64,000 nucleotides of DNA. It comes from an uncultured Oscillospiraceae bacterium. GTDB taxonomy: Bacteria; Bacillota_A; Clostridia; Oscillospirales; Acutalibacteraceae. Made by a program: the position numbers and the translations under genes. The stretch spans positions 135,102-199,101 of the forward strand of contig CAJUNS010000001.1 in NCBI GenBank assembly GCA_910587995.1, in the 5' to 3' direction. Shown piece by piece: positions 41,160-48,223 of this stretch. The notes under the pieces were generated by a model. It had not been told where the DNA came from. It saw nothing but the letters and a program-made list of their open reading frames with translations, and did no database searches. The first letter of the stretch is position 1; every line of letters begins with the position of its first letter.

Positions 41160-41310
41160 AGATGGGGCCCACTTGGCGGGAGGAATTCTCGCCGAGGTCA
41201 ACTTGGTGGGAGTTCCTCCCGCCAACGTTGGAGGACGTTGCCTGCATACGAGTTGGCAGAGCCAACTCGGGCGGTTAGCTCATCCCCAGAGTTGCTTGCA
41301 ACTCTTTAGA
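41160..41310 (+). other. Highly structured leader
   Basis: Three hairpins in series: TTGGCGGGAGGAA / TTCCTCCCGCCAA (41174-41225), CGAGTTGGC / GCCAACTCG (about 41249-41269) and GAGTTGC / GCAACTC (about 41292-41307). The TTCCTCCCGCC arm could also pair with the peptide's ribosome site GGAGGGAGG at 41343-41351. Confidence 0.6.
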
Positions 41311-41359
41311 AAGGGGGTGGTACACTTTCCCAACTTTTACAAGGAGGGAGGTGGCGCTG

Positions 41360-41458
41360 ATGGGAAGTTCCCGTTGGGCGAAAGCCCTGCGGTTCGTGCT
41401 GTGTCTGCTGGGCGCTTTGGCGTTCCTGCTGTACATAGTGCCCATAAAAGCGTACTAG
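41360..41458 (+). CDS. Small transmembrane peptide, candidate type I toxin
   Basis: 32 aa: a basic start (MGSSRWAKALRF), one hydrophobic segment (about 11-27) and a basic end (PIKAY). Strong AAGGAGGGAGG site nine bases upstream. It has its own promoter and a long folded leader, and faces an antisense promoter. This is the arrangement of prophage type I toxins; an ordinary small lysis-region peptide is the alternative. Confidence 0.55.
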   Translation: MGSSRWAKALRFVLCLLGALAFLLYIVPIKAY

Positions 41459-41507
41459 CCGCTCGGCTGGACCCCGAACGGCTAGTATAGATTAATTATA
41501 CTACTGT

Positions 41508-41540
41508 TTAAGGGCTAACCGCCATGCGGCAGCGCCCTCT
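41508..41540. terminator. Terminator after the small peptide gene
   Basis: AGGGC / GCCCT with inner CCGC / GCGG, followed by CTTTAT. Another long hairpin (TACTAGCCG / CGGCTAGTA, 41453-41488) overlaps the peptide stop codon; on the minus strand it is followed by GCTTTTATG and could end an antisense RNA. Confidence 0.6.
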
Positions 41541-41548
41541 TTATGTTT

Positions 41549-41576
41549 ATTATACCACACGCTCCGGCTTTGTCAA
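41549..41576 (-). promoter_or_regulatory. Antisense promoter opposite the small peptide gene
   Basis: TTGACA (41576-41571), 16-base spacer, TATAAT (41554-41549) on the minus strand. A transcript would start near 41542 and run back over the peptide gene's 3' end; the expected antisense RNA is about 95 bases. Confidence 0.65.
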
Positions 41577-41612
41577 GCCGGGGCGCTTTATTTTTACATA
41601 GGTGGTGATTTT

Positions 41613-41864
41613 ATGGACAACACGGTCCTTACGGCGCTGATTGGGCTGGGAGGCTCTGCCCTTGGGTCCCTGTTCGGCGTGCTGGCCTCTTCCAAGCTGA
41701 CCCAGTACCGGCTGGCGCAGCTGGAAAAAAAGGTGGAGGCCCACAACAACCTCATTGAGCGGACTTACCAGCTGGAAGAGCGCACGGAATTGCAGGAGGA
41801 AAAAATCCGGGTGGCCAACCATCGTATCAGCGACCTGGAAGATTTTCACAAGGGAGGCAAATAA
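41613..41864 (+). CDS. Small phage protein with membrane segment and coiled coil, XhlA-like
   Basis: 83 aa. A hydrophobic glycine-rich N-terminus (about 5-27) and a heptad-patterned coiled coil (about 32-78, LEKKVEAHNNLIERTYQLEE). It resembles the lysis-associated XhlA/holin-accessory group, though the membrane segment is at the other end. Encoded just before the endolysin. TAGGTGGTG upstream. Confidence 0.65.
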   Translation: MDNTVLTALIGLGGSALGSLFGVLASSKLTQYRLAQLEKKVEAHNNLIERTYQLEERTELQEEKIRVANHRISDLEDFHKGGK

Positions 41865-41865
41865 G

Positions 41866-42831
41866 ATGAACAGTCCATTAAGCTGCATGCGGGTGATCAG
41901 CCCCAACCGGAACAGCCCCAGAAATCATAAAATCGACGCTATTACCATTCACTGCGTGGTGGGGCAGATGGGCGTGGAGGCCCTGTGCAATGAGTTCAGC
42001 AGGGAGTCCAAAGGGGCCAGCTGCAACTATGGCATTGGCTATGACGGCCGCATCTGCACTGTTGTGGATGAGGAAGACCGTTCCTGGTGCTCCAGCAGTC
42101 CTAGCAATGACAACCGGGCCATTACCATTGAGTGCGCCAGCGACGCGTTCTACCCTTACGCCATCAACGCCAACGTCTGGAAGTCCCTCATCGAGCTGTG
42201 CGCGGATATCTGTCGGCGCAACGGCATCAAGAATCTGGTGTGGTCTACGGACAAGAGCACCCGCATGAACCACCTGAACGGCTGCAACCTGACGGTGCAC
42301 CGGGACTATGAAAACAAATCCTGTCCCGGCGATTACATCTACAGCAGGCTGGGCCAGATCGCCAAAGAGGTCAACCAGAAACTCAGCGGCGCTCCTGCCG
42401 GGCCCTTCAAGGCCTACCAGGGCCAGGTGAACGCGGATGATGGCCTCAACTGCCGCACGGTTCCTGTGAGCGGTGCAGTCCTCAAGACCTTCCCGGATGG
42501 CACGGTGCTGACCATCACCAAAGAAGAGGGCAGTTGGGGCTACTGCGGCCAGGGCTGGGTGTGCCTGGATTACATCAACAAAATTGCATCCGCCAATGAC
42601 CCGGCGGCAAAGGAGGAGTCTATCATGAATGGCAAGCTGTTCAAGAAAATGTACGATGAAATCAACCCCACCTACAATACCATTGAAGAGGTCCCCGGCT
42701 ACTGGCGGGCTGACATCCAGGAGCTTGTGGACAAGGGGATCATTTCTGGCTCCGGTAACGGCAAACTGGGCCTGACCCACAGTGACTGCAAGGCCGCTGT
42801 GCTTGCCAAGCGCATCCGGGAGAAACTGTGA
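41866..42831 (+). CDS. Endolysin: N-acetylmuramoyl-L-alanine amidase with SH3b domain
   Basis: 321 aa. Amidase_2 domain (about 15-175) with zinc ligands in ITIHCVVG and VHRDYENKSCPGD. A central SH3b wall-binding domain (about 185-245, NCRTVPVSG to GYCGQGWVCLDYI). The C-terminal 70 residues (YDEINPTYNTIEEVPGYWRA and on) look like a second wall-binding motif found in clostridial lysins. Start with AGGGAGG upstream. Confidence 0.93.
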   Translation: MNSPLSCMRVISPNRNSPRNHKIDAITIHCVVGQMGVEALCNEFSRESKGASCNYGIGYDGRICTVVDEEDRSWCSSSPSNDNRAITIECASDAFYPYAINANVWKSLIELCADICRRNGIKNLVWSTDKSTRMNHLNGCNLTVHRDYENKSCPGDYIYSRLGQIAKEVNQKLSGAPAGPFKAYQGQVNADDGLNCRTVPVSGAVLKTFPDGTVLTITKEEGSWGYCGQGWVCLDYINKIASANDPAAKEESIMNGKLFKKMYDEINPTYNTIEEVPGYWRADIQELVDKGIISGSGNGKLGLTHSDCKAAVLAKRIREKL

Positions 42832-43154
42832 TGGCAGCGCATATGAAGGAGCAAATAGTCAAAACCAAGACCCGCCCTGACTTCTCCAAGCAGCTCATTT
42901 CCGATATTCGCTGGCTGCTCTGGGCAGTCACGATTGGAGGCCTGCTGCTGGCCGGGTACTGCATCCGCCAGGGCTATACCGGCTCCCTGCCCTGGCTTTC
43001 CGGGATGGTGGGCCTGCCCTGGACCGCCCACGGGGTGGTGTGCTCATTCTACCTCAACATGGCGAAATCCGACCACAAAGAGGGCGGCATCACCTTTGAG
43101 AGCGCGAAAGCCAGCAGCTTTATGCTGGACGAAAACAACAGCCCCATGGGCTAG
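42831..43154 (+). CDS. Small membrane protein in the lysis cassette, holin-like
   Basis: 107 aa; predicted membrane segments about 28-47 and 56-76, charged ends. Start ATG overlaps the endolysin stop (TGATG). No specific family recognised. Confidence 0.6.
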   Translation: MAAHMKEQIVKTKTRPDFSKQLISDIRWLLWAVTIGGLLLAGYCIRQGYTGSLPWLSGMVGLPWTAHGVVCSFYLNMAKSDHKEGGITFESAKASSFMLDENNSPMG

Positions 43155-43165
43155 GAGCTATCTCG

Positions 43166-43579
43166 ATGAATGAATTTTTGACAACCCTGCTGCAAGCGAT
43201 CCTGGTGGCCGCTGTGCCGGTGTGCGCGGCGTTCCTGGGCAAAGGGATTAAGGCCCTGGCCAGCTACTTGGGGCAGAAGTCCGAGAACGACATGGCAAAG
43301 AAGTATCTGGCCGCTGTGGCCGATGCCGTGGCCACAGCCGTGACGTACACCAGCCAGGTGTATGTGGATAAGCTGAAGGAGACCGGACAGTTTACCAAAG
43401 AGAACCAGCGGGAGGCCCTGGGCCTTGCCGTGGCCCAGGCCAAAAACCTGCTGACCGCCGAGGCCACGGCCTTTCTGGAGAGCGCCTACGGCGACCTGAC
43501 TGAGTACCTGCAGAGCCGCATCGAGGCCGAGGTGCGCAACCAGAAGATGGGCGTGGGTACTTTGACGCTGAGTGCATGA
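43166..43579 (+). CDS. Phage holin, LLH family
   Basis: 137 aa. N-terminal membrane segment (about 5-25), then alanine-rich helices (AVADAVATAVTYTSQVYVDK) and a charged C-terminus, the Holin_LLH pattern. It forms the membrane lesion through which the lysin acts. Confidence 0.8.
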   Translation: MNEFLTTLLQAILVAAVPVCAAFLGKGIKALASYLGQKSENDMAKKYLAAVADAVATAVTYTSQVYVDKLKETGQFTKENQREALGLAVAQAKNLLTAEATAFLESAYGDLTEYLQSRIEAEVRNQKMGVGTLTLSA

Positions 43580-43581
43580 TG

Positions 43582-43638
43582 AAAGCCCCCGGCTTTCCCT
43601 GCCGGTGTTCCGGCGGGGAGGGCTGGGGGCTTTTTTGT
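43582..43638 (+). terminator. Terminator of the lysis operon
   Basis: AAAGCCCCCGGC / GCTGGGGGCTTTTTT with an inner CCGG stem. The gap 43640-43815 holds an inverted repeat AGCACAGGT / ACCTGTGCT (about 43684-43734) but no gene. Confidence 0.88.
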
Positions 43639-43815
43639 TTTCTGATTCATACCACAAAATCGAACGGCCCTTTTGAGCCTAAAAGCACAGGTGAATATTT
43701 TTAAGATATAATCTCTTTGACAAAACCTGTGCTGGTTCTACGTGTTTAGAATTTATTTTCCTAGTCCGGCAATTCATTTCCTTTTATGCTTATAGCGGGA
43801 AAGGAGGTGAATCAG

Positions 43816-44055
43816 TTGGAAATCACCAACATAAAGGTGCTCAGCGCCAGGCGGTTCCGCTCCCTGATCTGCTCAAAGCATTTTACCCATGAGATGCTGG
43901 CCGGGTCGGTCAAATGCTCCGTGCGCCAGATTCAGAACTGGGCCAAGCAGGACACGGACGTACACACCTCTTACCTGTTCGCCTTGGCGGAGGTATTCCA
44001 GGTGGACGTGGAAGAGCTGCTTGTCTCCGTTCCGCTGCCAGAGACGAGGGTATGA
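43816..44055 (+). CDS. Small helix-turn-helix protein
   Basis: 79 aa; XRE-like helix-turn-helix about 25-60 (HEMLAGSVKCSVRQIQNWAK). TTG start set by AAAGGAGG eight bases upstream. Function unknown; a late accessory gene of the prophage. Confidence 0.65.
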   Translation: MEITNIKVLSARRFRSLICSKHFTHEMLAGSVKCSVRQIQNWAKQDTDVHTSYLFALAEVFQVDVEELLVSVPLPETRV

Positions 44056-44077
44056 CGCTGTGTGGCGCAGAAAAGGC

Positions 44078-44117
44078 CCCGGCCTCCTTTTGGGGAGGCC
44101 GGGGCCTTTTTGTTTTT
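44078..44117. terminator. Strong bidirectional terminator
   Basis: AAAAGGCCCCGGCCTCC / GGAGGCCGGGGCCTTTTT, perfect 17-base stem with six-base loop. Confidence 0.92.
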
Positions 44118-44121
44118 TTCA

Positions 44122-44313
44122 TTATGCCAGCCGGGCTCCCTCTATATGGGCCTTGGCGGCGCTCAAGGAATCAAACCAGTCCAGGTTATCTTTCCTGCTA
44201 GTGCTTTTGAAGCTGCTCTCGGGCCTCCTGGCGGCTTTCACGGCGTCCACAATGTTGGACACCACCCGGCCCCAGTCGTCGTAGGATGTGCATACGCAGT
44301 AATACGTTTTCAT
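44122..44313 (-). CDS. Small hypothetical protein
   Basis: 63 aa starting MKTYYCVCTSYDDWGRVVSN; no family recognised. AAAGGAG upstream of the ATG. Adjacent to the next gene, forming a leftward accessory operon. Confidence 0.55.
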   Translation of the reverse strand: MKTYYCVCTSYDDWGRVVSNIVDAVKAARRPESSFKSTSRKDNLDWFDSLSAAKAHIEGARLA

Positions 44314-44314
44314 A

Positions 44315-44548
44315 TCAAGAGTCTCCTTTCGTCTGAGCTGCGGAGGAATAAGTTGAGCGGGCTGCTTCTTCATAGTGAGCCAATATCTCCCGGTCTCTTT
44401 TCACGCACTGGGAATCTTCGCCAATGTCCCATATCTCGCACTTGATGCTGGCCCGGAGCCCGTCTGCTTTCTCCCGGAAGTAGGCTGTCATATAGTCCTT
44501 AAGGACAACCATCTGTGCTTCAGAGGTTTGGTAGAATAGATTTACCAA
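44315..44548 (-). CDS. Small hypothetical protein
   Basis: Up to 77 aa, alpha-helical and charged. The start is uncertain: TTG at 44548 has AAGGA too close, and an internal ATG (MVVLKDY) lacks a clear site. No family recognised. Confidence 0.45.
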   Translation of the reverse strand: MVNLFYQTSEAQMVVLKDYMTAYFREKADGLRASIKCEIWDIGEDSQCVKRDREILAHYEEAARSTYSSAAQTKGDS

Positions 44549-44609
44549 ATCCTTCGAGGATTGGTGTGTGGCAATCGAGCGCTGCCGTGGGAAGTACCGC
44601 TTGATTGCC

Positions 44610-44768
44610 CTATTTATCTTCTGCCAAAAGTAGGTGTATTCCTTTTCTGATTGCTTCCGCGCGAGTCATACGATGCGCCTCACAGAATTTCTGTAATTTT
44701 GATTCCGTATCGGCTTCGAGCCGTATGCTAAAACGAATATCTTTGGGTTCTCCGCTTTCGGCCGGCAT
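44610..44768 (-). CDS. Ribbon-helix-helix protein, CopG/MetJ-like
   Basis: 52 aa. IRFSIRLEADTESKLQKFCE gives the beta strand and first helix, MTRAEAIRKGIHLLL the second helix. Probably a small repressor. ATG with GGGGTGAC upstream. Confidence 0.75.
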   Translation of the reverse strand: MPAESGEPKDIRFSIRLEADTESKLQKFCEAHRMTRAEAIRKGIHLLLAEDK

Positions 44769-44823
44769 TGTGTCACCCCACTTTCCGTCACGCGATAGGG
44801 GCACATTATGCATGACAGAAAGT

Positions 44824-44861
44824 CAAGTACCATTTTGCAAGACGCGGCAAAATGGTACTTG
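44824..44861. repeat. 15-bp perfect inverted repeat upstream of the RHH gene
   Basis: CAAGTACCATTTTGC and GCAAAATGGTACTTG separated by eight bases, 56 bases before the start of the RHH gene. Candidate operator or excision-related site. Confidence 0.7.
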
Positions 44862-44875
44862 GTGTATTCCCGCAT

Positions 44876-44894
44876 CTGACTACTTTTTGACTAC
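44876..44894. promoter_or_regulatory. Candidate integrase arm sites near attR
   Basis: CTGACTAC (44876-44883) and TTGACTAC (44887-44894), 11-base spacing as near attL. Confidence 0.65.
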
Positions 44895-45002
44895 CTGGAG
44901 GCTGAAAATACCCCATTCCCGCCCACACCGGGAAGTCAAAAAAGCTAGGTTTTATGCGGGATTTCGTGCAACGGTGTACAACTGCGAATGGCATAGCTTC
45001 CC

Positions 45003-45051
45003 CTCGTAATGATGAGGTGGCCGGTTCGATTCCGGCATCCAGCTCCAAAGA
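45003..45051 (+). repeat. attR core
   Basis: 49 bases identical to attL. The upstream half of a tRNA is absent, so no functional tRNA is formed here. Confidence 0.93.
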
Positions 45052-45074
45052 CGTTGGCTTCTCCAAGTCTGAAA

Positions 45075-45112
45075 TCCCTAGAAACCGCAAGGTTTCTGGG
45101 GATTTTCTTTTT
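45075..45112 (+). terminator. Original chromosomal terminator of tRNA-Thr
   Basis: TCCCTAGAAACC / GGTTTCTGGGGA followed by TTTTCTTTTT, displaced from the tRNA by the prophage. Confidence 0.85.
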
Positions 45113-45200
45113 GCTTTTGCTCTTCCCATCGGTTCCTAACTGGCCGGCAGCGCCGCGCCGGCCTTTGTAAAACCTTAACCTTTTCTCAAGAATTTCCCCA

Positions 45201-45229
45201 TTGCCACAGCCAGGCGGATTTGATACAAT
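45201..45229 (+). promoter_or_regulatory. Promoter of the VanRS-like operon
   Basis: TTGCCA (45201-45206), 17-base spacer, TACAAT (45224-45229). Confidence 0.65.
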
Positions 45230-45253
45230 AAAGCGAGATAGGAGGCGGTAGGT

Positions 45254-45946
45254 ATGCCGGAAAAAATCCTCGTAGTCGATGATGAGATCGAGATTGCCGA
45301 CTTGGTGGAGCTGTACTTGAAAAATGAGAATTACGCGGTCTGCAAATTTTATACCGCGCCGGAGGCTTTGGCCTGCATTGAGTCCACCCAGCTGGACTTG
45401 GCCATTTTAGATGTGATGCTCCCCGGAACCAGCGGCTTTGCCATCTGCCAGAAAATACGGGAAAAGCACAATTACCCGGTTATCATGCTTACGGCAAAAA
45501 TAGAGGAGACCGACAAAATCACCGGCCTGACCCTGGGCGCGGACGACTATATAACCAAGCCCTTCCGGCCTTTGGAGCTGGTGGCCCGAGTGAAGGCCCA
45601 GCTGCGGCGCTACAAGCGCTACAACCCCGGGCTGGCGGCTCCCCCCGAACCGGATGTGCTGGCGCACCAGGGCCTTGTCATGAACACCCGGACCCATGAG
45701 TGCCTGCTGCATGAGAGGCCCCTCTCCCTGACCCCCACCGAGTTTTCCATCCTGCGCATTTTGCTGGAGAGCAGGGGCCAGGTGGTCAGCGCCGAGGAGA
45801 TGTTTCACCAAATTTGGCAGGACGAATACTACACCAAGTCCAACAACACCATAACCGTGCACATCCGCCACCTGCGGGAGAAACTGGGGGAAAGCGCTGG
45901 GTACATTAAAACCATCTGGGGAGTGGGGTATAAACTTGAAACATAA
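45254..45946 (+). CDS. VanR-like response regulator (OmpR/PhoB type)
   Basis: 230 aa. Receiver domain with the phospho-acceptor in AILDVMLPGTSG and LGADDYITKPFRPLELVARVK, and a winged-helix domain (SLTPTEFSILRILLE, NNTITVHIRHLREKL). These stretches match VanR closely. Start has AGGAGG upstream. In operon with the sensor. No vanHAX, vanG or vanC genes follow, so the target is unknown. Confidence 0.92.
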   Translation: MPEKILVVDDEIEIADLVELYLKNENYAVCKFYTAPEALACIESTQLDLAILDVMLPGTSGFAICQKIREKHNYPVIMLTAKIEETDKITGLTLGADDYITKPFRPLELVARVKAQLRRYKRYNPGLAAPPEPDVLAHQGLVMNTRTHECLLHERPLSLTPTEFSILRILLESRGQVVSAEEMFHQIWQDEYYTKSNNTITVHIRHLREKLGESAGYIKTIWGVGYKLET

Positions 45947-47078
45947 GATTACAAAACTGCTGCAGCTGCTGATGCTTCTGACCGCCGGGTTCGCGGCCTG
46001 TTCCGCCATTTACTTCCTGGTGGACGACATGCTTGACGGAGTTTTTGTCCGGTGGTTTGAGGAGACCTTCACCACCGTAGAGGTTGCCTATTACCCTGCC
46101 GACAATTGGGCGGAACACCAGGTAAAAATCGACTGGGGGCGCTTTAAGCCCGCTCTGCTGGGCGTGTTTATAACGGTCCACCTGGTTTGGCTGGGGGTGG
46201 TTTTCATCGCCGCGCAGCTTGCCAGTAAGCACCGGGAAAAACGCAGCGTCACCGACATAAGCCAGCGCCTGCGAACCTATATGAATGGCAGCGACGACGC
46301 GATGAAGGTGTTTTCAAAGGAGCAGGTTGAAATTTCCGCCCAGATGTCAGACATTAAAGCCGCGCTGCTGCAAAACGAGCGGAAATTGAAAGAGGAGACC
46401 ACCCGCAAAAATGACCTGATCGCCTACCTGGCCCACGACTTGAAGACCCCCCTGACCTCTGTCATCGGCTACCTGAGCCTGTTGGACGAGGCCCCGGACA
46501 TGCCCCCTGAGCAGCGGGCCAAATACACCCGCATCACCCTGGACAAGGCATATAGGCTGGAAAAGATGATAAACGAGTTTTTTGACATCACCCGGTACAA
46601 TTTGCAGCAAATCGTCATACAAAAAGAGCCCATCGACCTGTATTATATGCTGGTGCAGCTTACAGACGAGCTGCTGCCTGTCCTGGAGAAAAACGGCAAC
46701 ACCGTCCATCTTCAGGCCAGCGAGACTCTCACCGTCCCCGGGGACCCGGACAAGCTGGCCCGGGTGATGGGAAATGTGCTGAAAAACGCCGCCGCTTACA
46801 GCTACCCCCACACAGAGATCACCATTTCCGCCGAGGAACAGGGGGACTTGGTTGTGCTGCGCTTTCTCAACCAGGGCCGGACCATTCCTCAGAATAAGCT
46901 GGCCGCCCTGTTTGAAAAGTTCTACCGCCTGGACGAGGCCCGCGCCTCCGGCACCGGCGGGGCTGGGCTGGGTCTGGCCATCGCGAAGGAAATTGTTGCC
47001 CTGCACGGCGGAACCATTTGGGCGGAAAGCCAGGACGAAACCGTGGCCTTTACCATCACCCTGCCCGCCCACTCTTAG
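45936..47078 (+). CDS. VanS-like sensor histidine kinase
   Basis: 380 aa. Two membrane segments (about 8-28 and 70-92) enclose a short ~40 residue outer loop. HAMP-like linker, phospho-acceptor histidine in LAHDLKTPLTSVIGYL, N box NVLKNAAAYS and G box GTGGAGLGLAI. TTG start overlaps the vanR-like stop by 11 bases. A terminator was not clearly seen in the ~100 bases downstream. Confidence 0.92.
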   Translation: MKHKITKLLQLLMLLTAGFAACSAIYFLVDDMLDGVFVRWFEETFTTVEVAYYPADNWAEHQVKIDWGRFKPALLGVFITVHLVWLGVVFIAAQLASKHREKRSVTDISQRLRTYMNGSDDAMKVFSKEQVEISAQMSDIKAALLQNERKLKEETTRKNDLIAYLAHDLKTPLTSVIGYLSLLDEAPDMPPEQRAKYTRITLDKAYRLEKMINEFFDITRYNLQQIVIQKEPIDLYYMLVQLTDELLPVLEKNGNTVHLQASETLTVPGDPDKLARVMGNVLKNAAAYSYPHTEITISAEEQGDLVVLRFLNQGRTIPQNKLAALFEKFYRLDEARASGTGGAGLGLAIAKEIVALHGGTIWAESQDETVAFTITLPAHS

Positions 47079-47188
47079 GGCGTTCTTTTTTAGAAAAGAC
47101 ATGACTGCATATTAAAAAAGCAAAGCGCCGCCATCTGGTAGGATGACCGGGTCATTGCGCGTAAGAAGCGCGCCTGTTTTAAACCGCC

Positions 47189-47917
47189 TTATTCCTGGCA
47201 GCAGGGGGCCAGCTCCCCGTCCACAATAATGCAGTAGTCTTTGCCGCGCAGCTGTTCCACCAGCTCCGCCCCGGTGCGGACCCGCTGCCGCAGGGCAATT
47301 CCAGCCTTGCCCACAGCGGCTCCGGCAACGCTGTGCTCGTCCCCGCCGGAGGTAGCTTGCAGTCCATGGGCTTTGGCCAAGGCCAAGGCCTTTTGGTTTT
47401 CCTCAGGGTAGTTGTAAAAATTAAATACCTCCACCGCGTCCAAGTACTCCGGCTGGGGGCCTACCTCCATGTTGATGTAGGGCCGGTCCCGGTAGGGGTG
47501 GGCCATGGAGAGAAAGCCCCCCGCCTGGTGCACCAGCTTGGCATACTCCGCCAAAGGAAGCCGGTGCAGGCCTGGATGGGCGGCTAAAAAGTCCAGGCCA
47601 ATGCCATAGGTGAGCACCTCTTTCCCGTCGCCATAGGCGTGTTCAATGCCGAACAGCACGTCAAAGTCCTTCCCCTGGGCCCATTGGGCGGCGGCCTGGG
47701 CGGCCTCCCAATAGCGGGCCATCTGCGCTTCCCAGGGCAGGGATCGGTCCACACAGGAATTGCCCCGAAGGAAATGGTCGGTGAGAATCATACCGGCATA
47801 ACCGGCGGAATAGTAGGCCTGGGCCATCTCCTGGGGGGTATTTTGCCCGCAGCCGCTGCACCAGCAGGAGTGGCAGTGGGTTTCATAGCGGAAAGGATAG
47901 CGCGATTCTTGCATCAT
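47189..47917 (-). CDS. PHP-domain phosphoesterase
   Basis: 242 aa. Metal motifs of the PHP family: ETHCHS (HxH), ILTDHF, FGIEHA, SMAHPYR and GGDEHS. Related to histidinol phosphatase HisK-like proteins, but no link with the his genes 13 kb away can be shown. GAGGTTGTTATC upstream. Confidence 0.85.
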   Translation of the reverse strand: MMQESRYPFRYETHCHSCWCSGCGQNTPQEMAQAYYSAGYAGMILTDHFLRGNSCVDRSLPWEAQMARYWEAAQAAAQWAQGKDFDVLFGIEHAYGDGKEVLTYGIGLDFLAAHPGLHRLPLAEYAKLVHQAGGFLSMAHPYRDRPYINMEVGPQPEYLDAVEVFNFYNYPEENQKALALAKAHGLQATSGGDEHSVAGAAVGKAGIALRQRVRTGAELVEQLRGKDYCIIVDGELAPCCQE

Positions 47918-48008
47918 GATAACAACCTCGATTCCTATGATTTATAAGCGCGGGAGGAAGCAAAGGCCCCGGCGGCGCGCCCGCTTTTTTGTTTACATGG
48001 GGCCTTAG

Positions 48009-48167
48009 AGTCTGTCTTAAAACTCCGAAAAACCGTCTTTTTGTCCAGTGACAAACGGTTTCTGCGTTAAAAATCCTCGAAATACGAAAGTATTTCTTGC
48101 GGTTTTCGCCTTGAAACCGTCCGCCCCAAACAAAAATACTGGCATTTCTCTGGTTTTAAAACAGACT
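48009..48167. mobile_element. Element C (MITE-like), copy 1
   Basis: 159 bp; terminal repeats AGTCTGTCTTAAAAC and GTTTTAAAACAGACT, flanked by TTAG (48005-48008) and CTAG (48168-48171). Inner sequence shows a hairpin around AAATACGAAAGTATTT. Inverted copy at 49680-49838. Confidence 0.88.
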
Positions 48168-48171
48168 CTAG

Positions 48172-48223
48172 GACTTGTTTGAAAAATCAAAAATCCGGCA
48201 TTTTCTCTATTTTCAAACAAGCC
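48172..48223. mobile_element. Element D, 52-bp mini-element
   Basis: Terminal repeats GACTTGTTTGAAAA and TTTTCAAACAAGCC, flanked on each side by CTAG (48168-48171 and 48224-48227). The right CTAG supplies the MATE stop codon. Confidence 0.8.

Larger units (their letters stand above)
33819..45051. mobile_element. Defective prophage in tRNA-Thr
   Basis: Bounded by a 49-bp direct repeat (33819-33867 and 45003-45051) that copies the 3' half of tRNA-Thr. It contains an integrase at the left end reading toward the tRNA, regulation genes, a truncated tail-fibre gene, a lysis cassette and small accessory genes. No terminase, portal, capsid or replication genes are present, so at about 11.2 kb it is a deletion remnant. 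Confidence 0.9.

Noticed and set aside
45003..45051. A second tRNA-Thr gene
   Set aside because: Only the 3' half is present; acceptor 5' strand and D arm are missing.
45254..47078. A vancomycin resistance cluster
   Set aside because: Only regulator and sensor are present; no ligase, dehydrogenase or dipeptidase genes follow.
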